Positions 47,837 to 55,977 of a stretch of DNA of 64,000 bases are shown in pieces. Each line of letters starts with the position of its first letter. Within the stretch, counting starts at the first letter, position 1. The position numbers and the translations under genes are program-made. The notes below the pieces were generated by a model. The model ran no database searches and was not told where the DNA came from. It saw nothing but the letters and a program-made list of their open reading frames with translations. Origin of the DNA: JAZBPO01 sp963691775 (GTDB lineage: Bacteria > Pseudomonadota > Gammaproteobacteria > Pseudomonadales > Azotimanducaceae); contig OY829369.1 of the NCBI GenBank assembly GCA_963691775.1, forward strand, positions 1,612,001-1,676,000, read 5' to 3'.

Positions 47837-48175
47837 TCAGTCACTCTCACTGTAGCGGCGTATCGGCAACCAACGTGCATGCACTGACGCATACCCGGAA
47901 GTGAAAACTATAAGAGCGGCAGCGCCTACCATACCGAGAACACCAAAGCCGAGCTCAAAACCAACGCCCGATAAAATTGCGAGAAATATCGGGATTCCCC
48001 AAGAGAAACGGTGATCGATTTCGATAAAACTATTGCAGCGTGAACATCTGACGCCCTTATGAAGGGCGCCGGATGGAATCTGGCCAATCTCACAAACTGG
48101 ACAGCTTCTAATATGATCCGATGACGCTATTGCCTGGACCCTGCCCTTCCGCTTCCATAATCCGTACTTGCGTAC
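47837..48175 (-). pseudogene. zinc-ribbon membrane protein remnant B
   Basis: The minus strand is open for 113 codons and reads RSCPVCEIGQIPSGALHKGV, RCSRCNSFIEIDHRFSWGIP, FLAILSGVGFELGFGVLGMV, AALIVFTSGYASVHARWLPI. It is the second copy of the protein at 45002-45299 and has no usual start codon before the upstream TGA. It may use a start I cannot see or be a remnant. Confidence 0.6.
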
Positions 48176-48314
48176 TCAGCGGCACCATACACTGCATACG
48201 CTGTGAGCCCGCGCGACAGGTAGAGGGCTGCGGACACCCACCCGGCCTGCAAAGTGAAGCGTCCGAATCCATCCGCAATGCACACTACGCTTTGAACAAG
48301 AATCAGGACACGCT

Positions 48315-48620
48315 ATGGCCACCGCGATCTTTCTGAGCGCCCTCTGATTCGTGCTCATGCTGCACTCCGGCGCGTGCGAGTACAGGTACTACCAGGCGGT
48401 TCGAACCCACGAGCCGGGAATCTGGCGCAAATTGGGCTCGCCGGTGTTTTTGAAAGTGCCGCTTCTGTTTGTCTCTCCCCGAGGGGCGACGCTGTTGAAG
48501 CAGGCCACGGACCCATAGGTGCGGGTGCTTGCAAGAAAGCACCAGCTGGCCGGCACACTCTTCATCGCCCATGTGATTTCGGTGCTTCTTGTGGCGATTG
48601 TCTACTTCAAAGCCGCCTGA
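48315..48620 (+). pseudogene. small membrane protein gene with two nonsense codons (UspB-like)
   Basis: One frame of 101 codons starting MATAIFLSAL is interrupted by TGA after 10 codons and by TAG at codon 69 but is otherwise coherent: FVLMLHSGACEYRYYQAVRT, GIWRKLGSPVFLKVPLLFVS, then LAGTLFIAHVISVLLVAIVY. The membrane-helix, soluble segment, membrane-helix layout and W..LGSP motif recall UspB-type proteins; tentative. No frameshift is needed, so the decay is recent. Confidence 0.55.
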
Positions 48621-48727
48621 TCTGCCGCGCGGGCTCATGCCGGGGATGACCCCGTGCACCGCACACGTGCACTGAAGCGGCGCAGCAGCGCGTACACTGA
48701 ACCCGGATCGATGCTCCGGAGACTGCG

Positions 48728-49444
48728 ATGCTACCTGCTCAGGCCGCCCTCGCCCGCGAACTCGCCGATGCCATTGCCGCCTACGCGCCCCTACCCGCGA
48801 TCGAAATCGAACTCTCGCTCGAAGACGGCTACGCCGTGCAGCGGGCGCTCGCTGCGGAAGTGAACGGCGGCCGCTTCGGCGGCATCAAGGGGGGCGTGAC
48901 GAACCCGGCAGCGCAGGCCTTCTTCGGGCTCGACCACGCCCTCCTCGGTCGCCTTTATGCAGACCGGATTTGGGAAGCGGGATGCACCGTGCCGTATCTC
49001 GCAGACCGTATGCTGGAGTGCGAGGTCGCCATCCGAATCGACGAGGCCGGCACGCCCTGCGCGATCGCGCCGGCGATCGAGATCGTTCGCCCGCAATTGC
49101 GCGGCGAACCGGCCAGACGCGCAGCGAACATGCTGGCCACCAATCTCGCAGCCGACGCTTGCATCGTCGGCGCCTGGGCAGACTGGGACGGCGCACCGCT
49201 CGACGCGCCAATGCGCCTTGAACGGGACGGCACCGCAGTGGTGGAAACGCACAGCCGCGAGTCGCTGAACGGTCCCGCCGAGGCCGTCGCCTGGATCGTG
49301 GCAGAGGCCCGCGAGAACGGCTTCGAATGGTCGAGCGACACGATAGTGATCACCGGGGCGTGCGGGCAGGTGATCGCGGCGGAACGCGGGCACTACCGCG
49401 CGAACTTCGGGGCTTTCGGGGCGCTGAGCTTCGAGGTCGCCTAG
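48728..49444 (+). CDS. 2-keto-4-pentenoate hydratase / 4-oxalocrotonate decarboxylase-like protein
   Basis: A 238-residue member of the fumarylacetoacetate hydrolase family of 2-oxo acid hydratases and decarboxylases. The N-terminal helix carries VQRALAAEVNGGRFGGIKGG, the metal site includes LECEVAIRIDEAG (E-x-E), and the C-terminus has SDTIVITGACGQVIAAERG. It would act late in aromatic meta-cleavage. No companion catabolic genes are near. The first gene of intact chromosome, with CGGAGA ahead of the ATG. Confidence 0.8.
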   Translation: MLPAQAALARELADAIAAYAPLPAIEIELSLEDGYAVQRALAAEVNGGRFGGIKGGVTNPAAQAFFGLDHALLGRLYADRIWEAGCTVPYLADRMLECEVAIRIDEAGTPCAIAPAIEIVRPQLRGEPARRAANMLATNLAADACIVGAWADWDGAPLDAPMRLERDGTAVVETHSRESLNGPAEAVAWIVAEARENGFEWSSDTIVITGACGQVIAAERGHYRANFGAFGALSFEVA

Positions 49445-49672
49445 TTCGGCGGGCCCCTCGCAGGAAGTTAGCGAAGGACCGGGGCGAACGCCTGCCTCCC
49501 TCAGGCTGGCGCGATCCGCACAGGACGCGCCGTCCTCGCGCCGACCCCGTAGACTGCCCTCATGCAGCCCAATGCACCGAAATCGAATCCGGCCGACATC
49601 CTTGCGTCGCTCACGCCGCTTACCGGTGCACTCGATACGCACGCTGCCGTGCGGGTCTTCGGCCACTGATCG

Positions 49673-50065
49673 ATGCCTGCCTATCTCCTCGGCCGCCTCA
49701 CGATCGCTCTGCTGTGGATCTATCAGGGCCTCGTGCCGAAGCTCCTCGGCCCGCATCCGGACGAGCGTGTGCTCAACATGGCGATGGGTCTGAGCGCCGA
49801 CGCGGCTGATCAGTTCTCGCGCGCGGCGGGCCTCGGGGAGGTGCTCATGGGGCTCGCCGTGCTCGCCTTCTGGCGGCATCGCTGGCCGCTTGTGCTCACC
49901 GCGGTCGCCATGATCGGGCTGCTCGTCATCGTCGCGATCGCCGCGCCCCACTTTCTGCTGGGCGCGTTCAGTCCGGTGGCGAGCAATCTCCCGACGCTGG
50001 CACTGGCGCTGATTTGCCTGCAGATGCACGGGGCGGTTCGCGCTTCCGGCGATCGCGCAGGCTGA
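49673..50065 (+). CDS. DoxX-like membrane protein
   Basis: A 130-residue protein with four membrane helices (LLGRLTIALLWIYQGLVPKLLG, AAGLGEVLMGLAVLAFW, LVLTAVAMIGLLVIVAIA, SPVASNLPTLALALICL). The LLWIYQGLVPKLLGPH start and EVLMGLAVL helix match the DoxX/DUF4345-type quinol-related proteins. Function in the cell is not known. Another four-helix protein of this kind lies at 55480. Confidence 0.75.
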   Translation: MPAYLLGRLTIALLWIYQGLVPKLLGPHPDERVLNMAMGLSADAADQFSRAAGLGEVLMGLAVLAFWRHRWPLVLTAVAMIGLLVIVAIAAPHFLLGAFSPVASNLPTLALALICLQMHGAVRASGDRAG

Positions 50066-50128
50066 ACCGGCCGTGCGCGCCGATGGCCCGCGCGGCGTTC
50101 TGTTCGTCGCCGCTTCGAAGGGCTCGCC

Positions 50129-50503
50129 TCAGAACGGGATCTCGTCGTCGAACTCGCCGCCGCTCACCGTATCGCTGTGGCTCACCTCGGGCGCGCTCGG
50201 AGCAGCGCCCTCCTCCAGCGGCTCCATGCGCCAGCAGTCGAGGTTCACCCACCAATCGGTGACGCCGTCACGCTTGCGCGTGTACTCGCGGCCGCGCAGA
50301 TCGAAGTGCACGCGCACCTGCTGGCCCACGGAGAAGGCGTCGAGCATCTCCGTGCGGTCCTGTACGGCCTGGAACTTGACCGTCTGCGGGAACTTGCCGT
50401 CCTCGATCTCCAGCGCGAACTCACGCTTGCGGAAGGAATCGCTCACCTGATCCGTGTCGAGGATCGCGCGCAGCGTGCCCTCCGCCTGATAACCCTTGCC
50501 CAT
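50129..50503 (-). CDS. DUF3127-type OB-fold protein with an SSB-like tail
   Basis: A 124-residue protein. The beta-rich body (EGTLRAILDTDQVSDSFRKREFALEIEDG, QVRVHFDLRGREYT, DWWVNLDCWRME) fits an OB fold of the DUF3127 family. The C-terminus DDEIPF is the same as the interaction tip of single-stranded DNA-binding protein (DDDIPF in SSB), so it may bind SSB partners. Probably cytosolic. Confidence 0.75.
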   Translation of the reverse strand: MGKGYQAEGTLRAILDTDQVSDSFRKREFALEIEDGKFPQTVKFQAVQDRTEMLDAFSVGQQVRVHFDLRGREYTRKRDGVTDWWVNLDCWRMEPLEEGAAPSAPEVSHSDTVSGGEFDDEIPF

Positions 50504-50538
50504 CCGTACTCTTCTCCAAACGTTTTCGTGTGCCCGTC

Positions 50539-51279
50539 TCAGCGGTCGAGCACGGCTTTCAGGAATGCCCGCGTGCGCGCCTCGGTCGGCGCATCGAAGA
50601 GCGCGGCCGGCGCGCCCACCTCGACGATACGCCCATCGGCCATGAACACCACGCGATCGGCGATCTGACGGGCAAATGCCATCTCGTGGGTGACCACGAT
50701 CATGGTCGCGCCGCTGCCGGCAAGATCGCGCATCACCGCCAGCACCTCGCCCACCATTTCCGGGTCGAGGGCCGAAGTGGGTTCGTCAAAAAGGAGGATC
50801 TTCGGCTCCATCGCCAGCGCGCGGGCAATGGCCACGCGCTGCTGCTGGCCGCCGGACAATTGCTCCGGGTACTTGTCGGCCTGATCGAGCACCCCCACCC
50901 GTTCCAGAAGACGCTCCGCACGCGCGCGCGCCGACGCCTCGTCGAGCCTGCGCACCCGCTGCGGCGCAAGCGTGACGTTGCGCAGCACGGTGAGGTGGGG
51001 AAAGAGATTGAACTGCTGAAACACCATGCCGGCGTCCGCGCGCACGGCAGCAAGAGCCGGCCCCGGTGCGACCGTCGTGCCGTCCACCACAATGCGTCCG
51101 CGGTCGTGGCGCTCGAGGCCATTCACGCAGCGAATGAGCGTCGACTTGCCCGCACCCGAGGGACCGATCACGCACACGACCTCCCCTTCCGCGACATCGA
51201 GGGACACATCGTCGAGGACGGTATGCGCACCGTATGCCTTATGCAGGGCCGCCACGGACACGATGGGTGAACCCTTCAT
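50539..51279 (-). CDS. polar amino acid ABC transporter ATP-binding protein
   Basis: A 246-residue ABC ATPase of the GlnQ/HisP type. Walker A is GPSGAGKST, the Q-loop FQQFNLFPHLTV, the signature LSGGQQQRVAIARAL, Walker B ILLFDEPTSALDPE and the H-loop VTHEMAFA. It overlaps the permease gene by four bases (ATGA). The third gene of a minus-strand operon with permease and binding protein. Confidence 0.95.
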   Translation of the reverse strand: MKGSPIVSVAALHKAYGAHTVLDDVSLDVAEGEVVCVIGPSGAGKSTLIRCVNGLERHDRGRIVVDGTTVAPGPALAAVRADAGMVFQQFNLFPHLTVLRNVTLAPQRVRRLDEASARARAERLLERVGVLDQADKYPEQLSGGQQQRVAIARALAMEPKILLFDEPTSALDPEMVGEVLAVMRDLAGSGATMIVVTHEMAFARQIADRVVFMADGRIVEVGAPAALFDAPTEARTRAFLKAVLDR

Positions 51280-51956
51280 CGGCCCGCTCCCGCGCGCGCA
51301 CCGAGCCGCCGTTCGAGATGTCCCACCAGCAACACGAGGGGCCACAGGAAGGCGAGGTAGATCAGCGCGGCCGCGATCAACGGCGACGGATTCGCCGCCA
51401 GCGCCTGCGCCTGGGTCGCCTGCTTCAACAGATCGGGCATGGCCACCACCGAAGCCAGCGCCGTGTCCTTGACGACGTTGATGCAGTTGCCCGTGAGCGG
51501 CGGGATGACGATGCGCACCGCCTGCGGCAGCACTACGTCGATCAAGGTGCGCGGGAAACCGAGGCCGAGCGCCTGCGCGGCCTCCACCTGTCCCTTCGGA
51601 ATCGCCTGGATGCCTGCCCGGAAGATCTCGGCGAAATAGGCGGCCGAAACCAGCCCGAGGGCGCATACCGCGGAGGCGAAGGACGACAGGCGCACGCCGA
51701 CGAAGGGCAGCGCGTAGTACACGACGATCAGCAGCACGAGCAGGGGCAGGGAGCGGAACAGATCAACGTAAACCGCCGCCAGCGCCCGGACCGGGGTCAT
51801 GCCGTACAGGCGGAGCACCGCGACGAGGAGACCGAGCGTGAGGCCTACGCCGATGGCCACCGCGCCGAGCTGCAGCGTGATCCACAGGCCCTCGCGAAGC
51901 AGGGGCCAGGCGTCGGCGAGCACCTGCCCGTTGAAGAAGGTGTCGACGAAGTTCAC
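51276..51956 (-). CDS. polar amino acid ABC transporter permease
   Basis: A 226-residue HisM/GlnP-type permease with five membrane helices. The EAA loop that contacts the ATPase is EAAQALGLGFPRTLIDVVLPQA. The N-terminal WITLQLGAVAIGVG and VDLFRSLPLLVLL are family hallmarks. Single-permease systems of this kind form homodimers. Confidence 0.93.
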   Translation of the reverse strand: MNFVDTFFNGQVLADAWPLLREGLWITLQLGAVAIGVGLTLGLLVAVLRLYGMTPVRALAAVYVDLFRSLPLLVLLIVVYYALPFVGVRLSSFASAVCALGLVSAAYFAEIFRAGIQAIPKGQVEAAQALGLGFPRTLIDVVLPQAVRIVIPPLTGNCINVVKDTALASVVAMPDLLKQATQAQALAANPSPLIAAALIYLAFLWPLVLLVGHLERRLGARAGAGR

Positions 51957-51990
51957 GGTGCGCTCGATCGCGCGAAGGGTTCAGTCCCGC

Positions 51991-52773
51991 TCAGCGCGGC
52001 CGCTCCATCACCATGACGGTGGCACTGTCCGGCGCCGGTGCGGCGCCGAACCACTGCTCGTGCAGGGCCGCGAGCACACCCTCGCGCTTGAGCGCGGAAA
52101 TGGCAGCGTTCACCTCGTCTGCAAGCGGATCCGCCGGCGCGAACATCATGGAGTAGCGCTCGCCGGTCTCGATGCGCTCCGTTACGCGCAGGAAGGGCTT
52201 GTCGCGCACGTAGTACTGCATGGCGGGAATGTCCGAGAGATAGCCGTCGATGCGCATGGCCTGCAGATCGAGCATGGCCGGCGCGAGGCCCTCGTAGCGA
52301 CGGATCTCGGCGATGCCGAGCGCATCGGCGTGGCGCGTGGCCCACATGTCGCCCGTGGACCCCGTGTCTACCCCCACCACGCGACCGTCCAGATCACCGA
52401 GCGAGCGCACTGCACTACGGGCCGGCACGGTCAACGACTGAGCGCTCTCGTAATACGGTTGCGCGAAGGCGACGGAACGCAGGCGCGCCTCGGTGATGGT
52501 GATGGACGAAATCGCAACGTCGATGCGGCCCGACTGCACGGCGGCGAAAAGGCCGTTGAAGGGGATGTTCACGATCTCCACCGGGCGCTCGAGCCGCGCA
52601 CCGACGGCCTGCGCGAGATCGATCTCAAAGCCGACGTAGGCACCGCCCCGCTCGGCGAATTCCCAGGGCACGTTGCCGATGTTGGCGCCGACTACGATCG
52701 GCTCGACCGCACAGACAGCGGGGCACATACAGCAGAACACCAGCGCACAGAGCGCGCTGCGAAGTCGCGTCAC
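51991..52773 (-). CDS. polar amino acid ABC transporter substrate-binding protein
   Basis: A 260-residue periplasmic binding protein from a GTG giving a short signal peptide (VTRLRSALCALVFCCMCPAVCA). The SBP_bac_3 fold appears in PWEFAERGGAYVGFEIDLAQAVG, DVAISSITITEARLRSVAFAQPYYES and GDLDGRVVGVDTGST. The ligand is probably a polar amino acid; the basic-residue contacts cannot be assigned by eye. It starts the operon with the permease 34 bases downstream. The frame is open further upstream without sense. Confidence 0.9.
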   Translation of the reverse strand: MTRLRSALCALVFCCMCPAVCAVEPIVVGANIGNVPWEFAERGGAYVGFEIDLAQAVGARLERPVEIVNIPFNGLFAAVQSGRIDVAISSITITEARLRSVAFAQPYYESAQSLTVPARSAVRSLGDLDGRVVGVDTGSTGDMWATRHADALGIAEIRRYEGLAPAMLDLQAMRIDGYLSDIPAMQYYVRDKPFLRVTERIETGERYSMMFAPADPLADEVNAAISALKREGVLAALHEQWFGAAPAPDSATVMVMERPR

Positions 52774-52882
52774 GACCGGAACTCCCGAAGGCAGGCAGTC
52801 GGCAGCATAGGAAGTACGCGTTGCGCCTTCAACGCGCCGGCCCGCCATGCCACGATCCCGCTCCCGCCGATCGGAGAGCAAC

Positions 52883-54145
52883 GTGAGCGAGCCACACCCC
52901 ACCGCCCCGCAGGAACTGGACGTCGAGCGCGTGCGCAGTGCCTTCCCCGGCCTCGCGACGCCCTGGGCGTTCTTCGACAACGCCGGCGGCACGCAGATTC
53001 TCGGCACCGCGGTCGAGCGCCTCAACGAGCACCTTGTTCATCGCATGGTGCAGACAGGCGGCACCTATGCCGTCTCGCAGCAGGCCGCTGCATCCCTTCA
53101 GGCTGGGCGGGAAGCGGTCGCGCAGCTTCTGAACGCGGCGCGCCCCGAAGAAATCGTGTTCGCGCCGGCCGCGACCGTCGCCTGCCAGAACCTCGTGCGG
53201 GCCATGGCAAGCCAGTTCTCCGAGGGGGACGAGGTCATCGTCACGGTGACCGATCACGAATCGAACATCGGCCCGTGGATGCTGCTCGCCGAACGCGGCG
53301 TGCGTTTTCGCACCTGGGCGCCGAATCCGGACACCCTGGCCCTCGACCTTGCCGATCTGGATGCGCTGATGGGCCCGCGCACGCGCCTGGTGGCCGTCAC
53401 CGCAACCTCGAACATCCTCGGCACGGTGAACCCGATCGCCGAGATCGCGGCCCGCGTGCATGCGGGGGGCGCACGCATATGCGTCGACGCCGTTGCCTAT
53501 GCGCCACACCGCGCGATCGACGTGCAGGCCTGGAACGTCGACTACCTGTTCTTCTCGATCTACAAGGTGTTCGGCCCCCATTTTGCGGCGCTGTACGGGC
53601 GCCATGAGGCCCTGCTGGAGCTGGACGGCCTGTACCACTGGTTCTACGGCAAGGACCGGGTACCGATGAAGCTGGAGCCCGGCAACGCCAGCTACGAACT
53701 CGCGCTCGCATCGACGGCGATTCCCGACTACCTCGCCACCCTCGGCGCCGAACTCGGCGACGGCGGCCCGGCGCGCGCGCGCATCGAGACCGCGTTCGCC
53801 GCGATCACGCGCCATGAAGGGCGTCTGGCCGAGCAATTGCTCAGCTATCTGCGCGCCCGACCGGACACGCAGATCGTCGGTCGAGCGCGCGGCGACGATC
53901 CGGCGCGCGTCGCCACCATCGCCTTCCGCGTGGACGGGCACGACGCTGGCGACATCGCCCGCGCGATGGAGGCAGACCATCTCGCCGTGCGCTTCGGGGA
54001 CTTCCACGCCCGACGGCTCATCGAGCATCTGGGCCTCGACGATCGGGGCGGCGTGGTGCGCGTGTCCATGGCCCACTACAACACGGAGGCGGAGGTCACA
54101 CGCCTGGTCGACGCCCTGGACCGTCACCTCGGTTCGGGGGCCTGA
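52883..54145 (+). CDS. cysteine desulfurase-like aminotransferase (class V)
   Basis: A 420-residue PLP enzyme. The start GTG at 52883 (VSEPHPTAPQELDVE) has GGAGAG ahead; a start at 52847 would add 12 residues. AFFDNAGGTQILGTAVERLNEH is the family N-terminus, VTDHESNIGPWMLLAE and AVTATSNILGTVNPI the cofactor-proximal elements, CVDAVAYAPHRAIDVQAW the PLP-ring Asp-x-Ala motif, and SIYKVFGPHF holds the lysine (about residue 229 from the GTG). It resembles CsdA/SufS-related family members and fungal-type desulfurases more than IscS. Divergent from the ABC operon. Confidence 0.88.
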   Translation: MSEPHPTAPQELDVERVRSAFPGLATPWAFFDNAGGTQILGTAVERLNEHLVHRMVQTGGTYAVSQQAAASLQAGREAVAQLLNAARPEEIVFAPAATVACQNLVRAMASQFSEGDEVIVTVTDHESNIGPWMLLAERGVRFRTWAPNPDTLALDLADLDALMGPRTRLVAVTATSNILGTVNPIAEIAARVHAGGARICVDAVAYAPHRAIDVQAWNVDYLFFSIYKVFGPHFAALYGRHEALLELDGLYHWFYGKDRVPMKLEPGNASYELALASTAIPDYLATLGAELGDGGPARARIETAFAAITRHEGRLAEQLLSYLRARPDTQIVGRARGDDPARVATIAFRVDGHDAGDIARAMEADHLAVRFGDFHARRLIEHLGLDDRGGVVRVSMAHYNTEAEVTRLVDALDRHLGSGA

Positions 54146-54148
54146 CCC

Positions 54149-54475
54149 ATGGCCGATGACCTGCAGCTCCCCTCCCGGCCGACCCTCGCCGACTTCCAGC
54201 GCTTCGTGGTGGAACTCGAGGACGTGCGCGGCTTTTCCGATCAGTCCGTGATCGACAAGTGCCTGCTCATGGGCGAGGAGGTGGGCGAGCTGTTCAAGGC
54301 GGTGCGCACGCGCGAAGGATTGAAGATCGACATCCCCGGCGGCGAGGTCGGCCAGGAGCTCGCCGACGTATTCATTTTCCTGTGCTCGATCGCCAATCGC
54401 TACGGGCTCGACCTCGAGGCCGAGATCCGTGCGAAGGAAGAGAAGAACAAGACCCGCGTGTGGACCGGGCGTTGA
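54149..54475 (+). CDS. MazG-family nucleotide pyrophosphohydrolase
   Basis: A 108-residue all-alpha hydrolase. The metal-binding helix EEVGELFKAV (ExxE) is followed by QELADVFIFLCSIANRYG (ExxD), the MazG signature. It is single-domain, unlike E. coli MazG, and probably cleaves non-canonical or excess nucleoside triphosphates. It starts three bases after the previous gene's stop and is likely cotranscribed. Confidence 0.85.
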   Translation: MADDLQLPSRPTLADFQRFVVELEDVRGFSDQSVIDKCLLMGEEVGELFKAVRTREGLKIDIPGGEVGQELADVFIFLCSIANRYGLDLEAEIRAKEEKNKTRVWTGR

Positions 54476-54557
54476 CCGACGCGTAAGCGATTTCTCACGG
54501 CCGCCCACGCGACCCCTTGATTCGAGACACTGCCTGCGCAGACACGGAGGGCTGCGA

Positions 54558-54914
54558 ATGGACGCACACACGCCCGCGCAGGACAGGCTCATCGGTGCCG
54601 GCCTCGTCTTGACCGTATCCCTCGGCGCCACGGGCATCTTTCAGCTCACCCAGCAGTTCGACGCAGTGCTCGCCTCTCTCGCCCCCTTGCCGCTGCTCAC
54701 GCGCCTGTGCATGAGCTGGCCGTTTCACCTGGCCGTACCCGTACTGACCGCGCTTGCCTATGTGCGGGTTCTCGCTGGCGCACGGAACGGCTTGCAGGGC
54801 GTGGCATGCACGGGGGCGCTGCTGATCATCGTCGGCGCGCTCACCCTTGCCGCCCTGTACCTGCCGATCGTTGATCTGGCCGAACCCCTGCCCGGGCAGG
54901 GGAATGCCGCGTGA
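54558..54914 (+). CDS. membrane protein of unknown function (118 aa)
   Basis: A 118-residue protein with three helices (LIGAGLVLTVSLGATGIFQL, PFHLAVPVLTALAYVRVLAG, TGALLIIVGALTLAALYLPI). An ATG follows GGAGG at 54546-54550. It overlaps the next gene by GTGA, so the two are translationally coupled. Confidence 0.7.
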   Translation: MDAHTPAQDRLIGAGLVLTVSLGATGIFQLTQQFDAVLASLAPLPLLTRLCMSWPFHLAVPVLTALAYVRVLAGARNGLQGVACTGALLIIVGALTLAALYLPIVDLAEPLPGQGNAA

Positions 54915-55453
54915 AGGCGACAACGTGGACGGCGACGGTCGACGGCCACGAGATTCGCGCCATCAACCACTACTCCCTCCTGCCGCCACGTACGCGCGAA
55001 ACGCTGGAAATCGACGGCGCCCAGGTAGCAGAAGGACGCCTGGGCTGGTTCGCGACGCACGCCTCCCTGAATGCGCGCGCCGATCTCGGCGGCCGATCGC
55101 GCCACATCGAAGCGCGCCTGGGGGCAAAGGTGCCGATGCCCTTCGTGGGCTGCCACATCCTCGTGGACGGCGAGCGAGTGGGGGGCGATGTGGATTCGGC
55201 GATCGCGGCGCCCGACGCCGAGGAGGCCGCCAAGGAACACCGCCTCGGCGCCACCGGGTTCACGGGCCGAATGCTCGCCTACGGCCTGCCCTTCGGCGTA
55301 ATCATGTCCTTTTTGGCACCGCCTGAAGACGGTGCCTGGCTGCTCCCGAGGTTCCTCGGCTTCACCCTGTTCTACGGCGGCGGCATAGCTGCCATGTACT
55401 GGCGCTCGCTGCAAGCACAGCTTCAGGGCTACGCGCGCTGCGGCGTGCGTTGA
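54911..55453 (+). CDS. membrane protein of unknown function (180 aa)
   Basis: A 180-residue protein from a GTG. A beta-rich N-terminal part (WTATVDGHEIRAINHYSLLPPRT, KVPMPFVGCHILVDGERVGGD) precedes two C-terminal helices (MLAYGLPFGVIMSFLA, FLGFTLFYGGGIAAMYW). No family is assigned. It could act with the preceding membrane protein. Confidence 0.65.
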   Translation: MKATTWTATVDGHEIRAINHYSLLPPRTRETLEIDGAQVAEGRLGWFATHASLNARADLGGRSRHIEARLGAKVPMPFVGCHILVDGERVGGDVDSAIAAPDAEEAAKEHRLGATGFTGRMLAYGLPFGVIMSFLAPPEDGAWLLPRFLGFTLFYGGGIAAMYWRSLQAQLQGYARCGVR

Positions 55454-55479
55454 TCGCCGGCGCGCTAGCCCTTGCCTGC

Positions 55480-55866
55480 TCAGTCAGCCGCCGCGGAACT
55501 GGCGTAGGACTTCGCCAGCGCAAGGCCGGCCGCAAGGATCAGCACCTCGATGATGATCGGCTCGAGGGTGAATGCTGCGCCGTGAACGGCCCAGGCGAGG
55601 ACGCGAAACACCGCCACGACACCGATCATGAGCGCGCCGGCCACGAGCAGGCTGGGCACGCGGCGCAGGGCGCCGTAGACGAGCATCACGCCCGTACCCA
55701 GAAAGAAGCTGGCGAGGTCGCCAATCTGCGTTGCGCGCCCCGCTCCGTCCAGCAACACCATGCCGAGCGCCTCGGAGGCGCCCGCGGGATCGACCACCCA
55801 GCGCACGCCGAGCATCAGCAGCATCGCCGCGAGCAGACAGGTAGCACCCACCAGAAACCGATTCAT
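55480..55866 (-). CDS. DUF4345-like four-helix membrane protein
   Basis: A 128-residue protein with four membrane helices (FLVGATCLLAAMLLMLGVRWV, SFFLGTGVMLVYGAL, LLVAGALMIGVVAVFRVLAW, LEPIIIEVLILAAGLALA). The ATG at 55866 has GGAGGG upstream; the frame is open 31 codons further. Function unknown. Confidence 0.7.
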   Translation of the reverse strand: MNRFLVGATCLLAAMLLMLGVRWVVDPAGASEALGMVLLDGAGRATQIGDLASFFLGTGVMLVYGALRRVPSLLVAGALMIGVVAVFRVLAWAVHGAAFTLEPIIIEVLILAAGLALAKSYASSAAAD

Positions 55867-55977
55867 CACCCACCCTCCTTGCACTCTTGAGCGTGCGAGG
55901 GTGCGGGCAAGACCTTGGCCTCCGCAAGGGTCGAGCAGGCATGATCGCGTGGCGCACACTGATTCGAGGACGCACGT

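Noticed and set aside
49562..49670. 35-codon + frame (MQPNAPKSNPADIL)
   Set aside because: Too short to support, no ribosome-binding site of note and no family.
48791..50029. Long minus-strand frame across 48.8-50.0 kb
   Set aside because: It lies antisense to the hydratase and DoxX genes in GC-rich DNA, is Arg/Glu/Gly-rich and has no motif.
51234..52016. Long + frame antisense to the ABC permease
   Set aside because: It shadows a clear permease gene; composition and lack of any motif reject it.
52829..54637. 602-residue minus-strand frame antisense to the desulfurase
   Set aside because: Antisense to strongly supported PLP and MazG genes; no recognisable domain.
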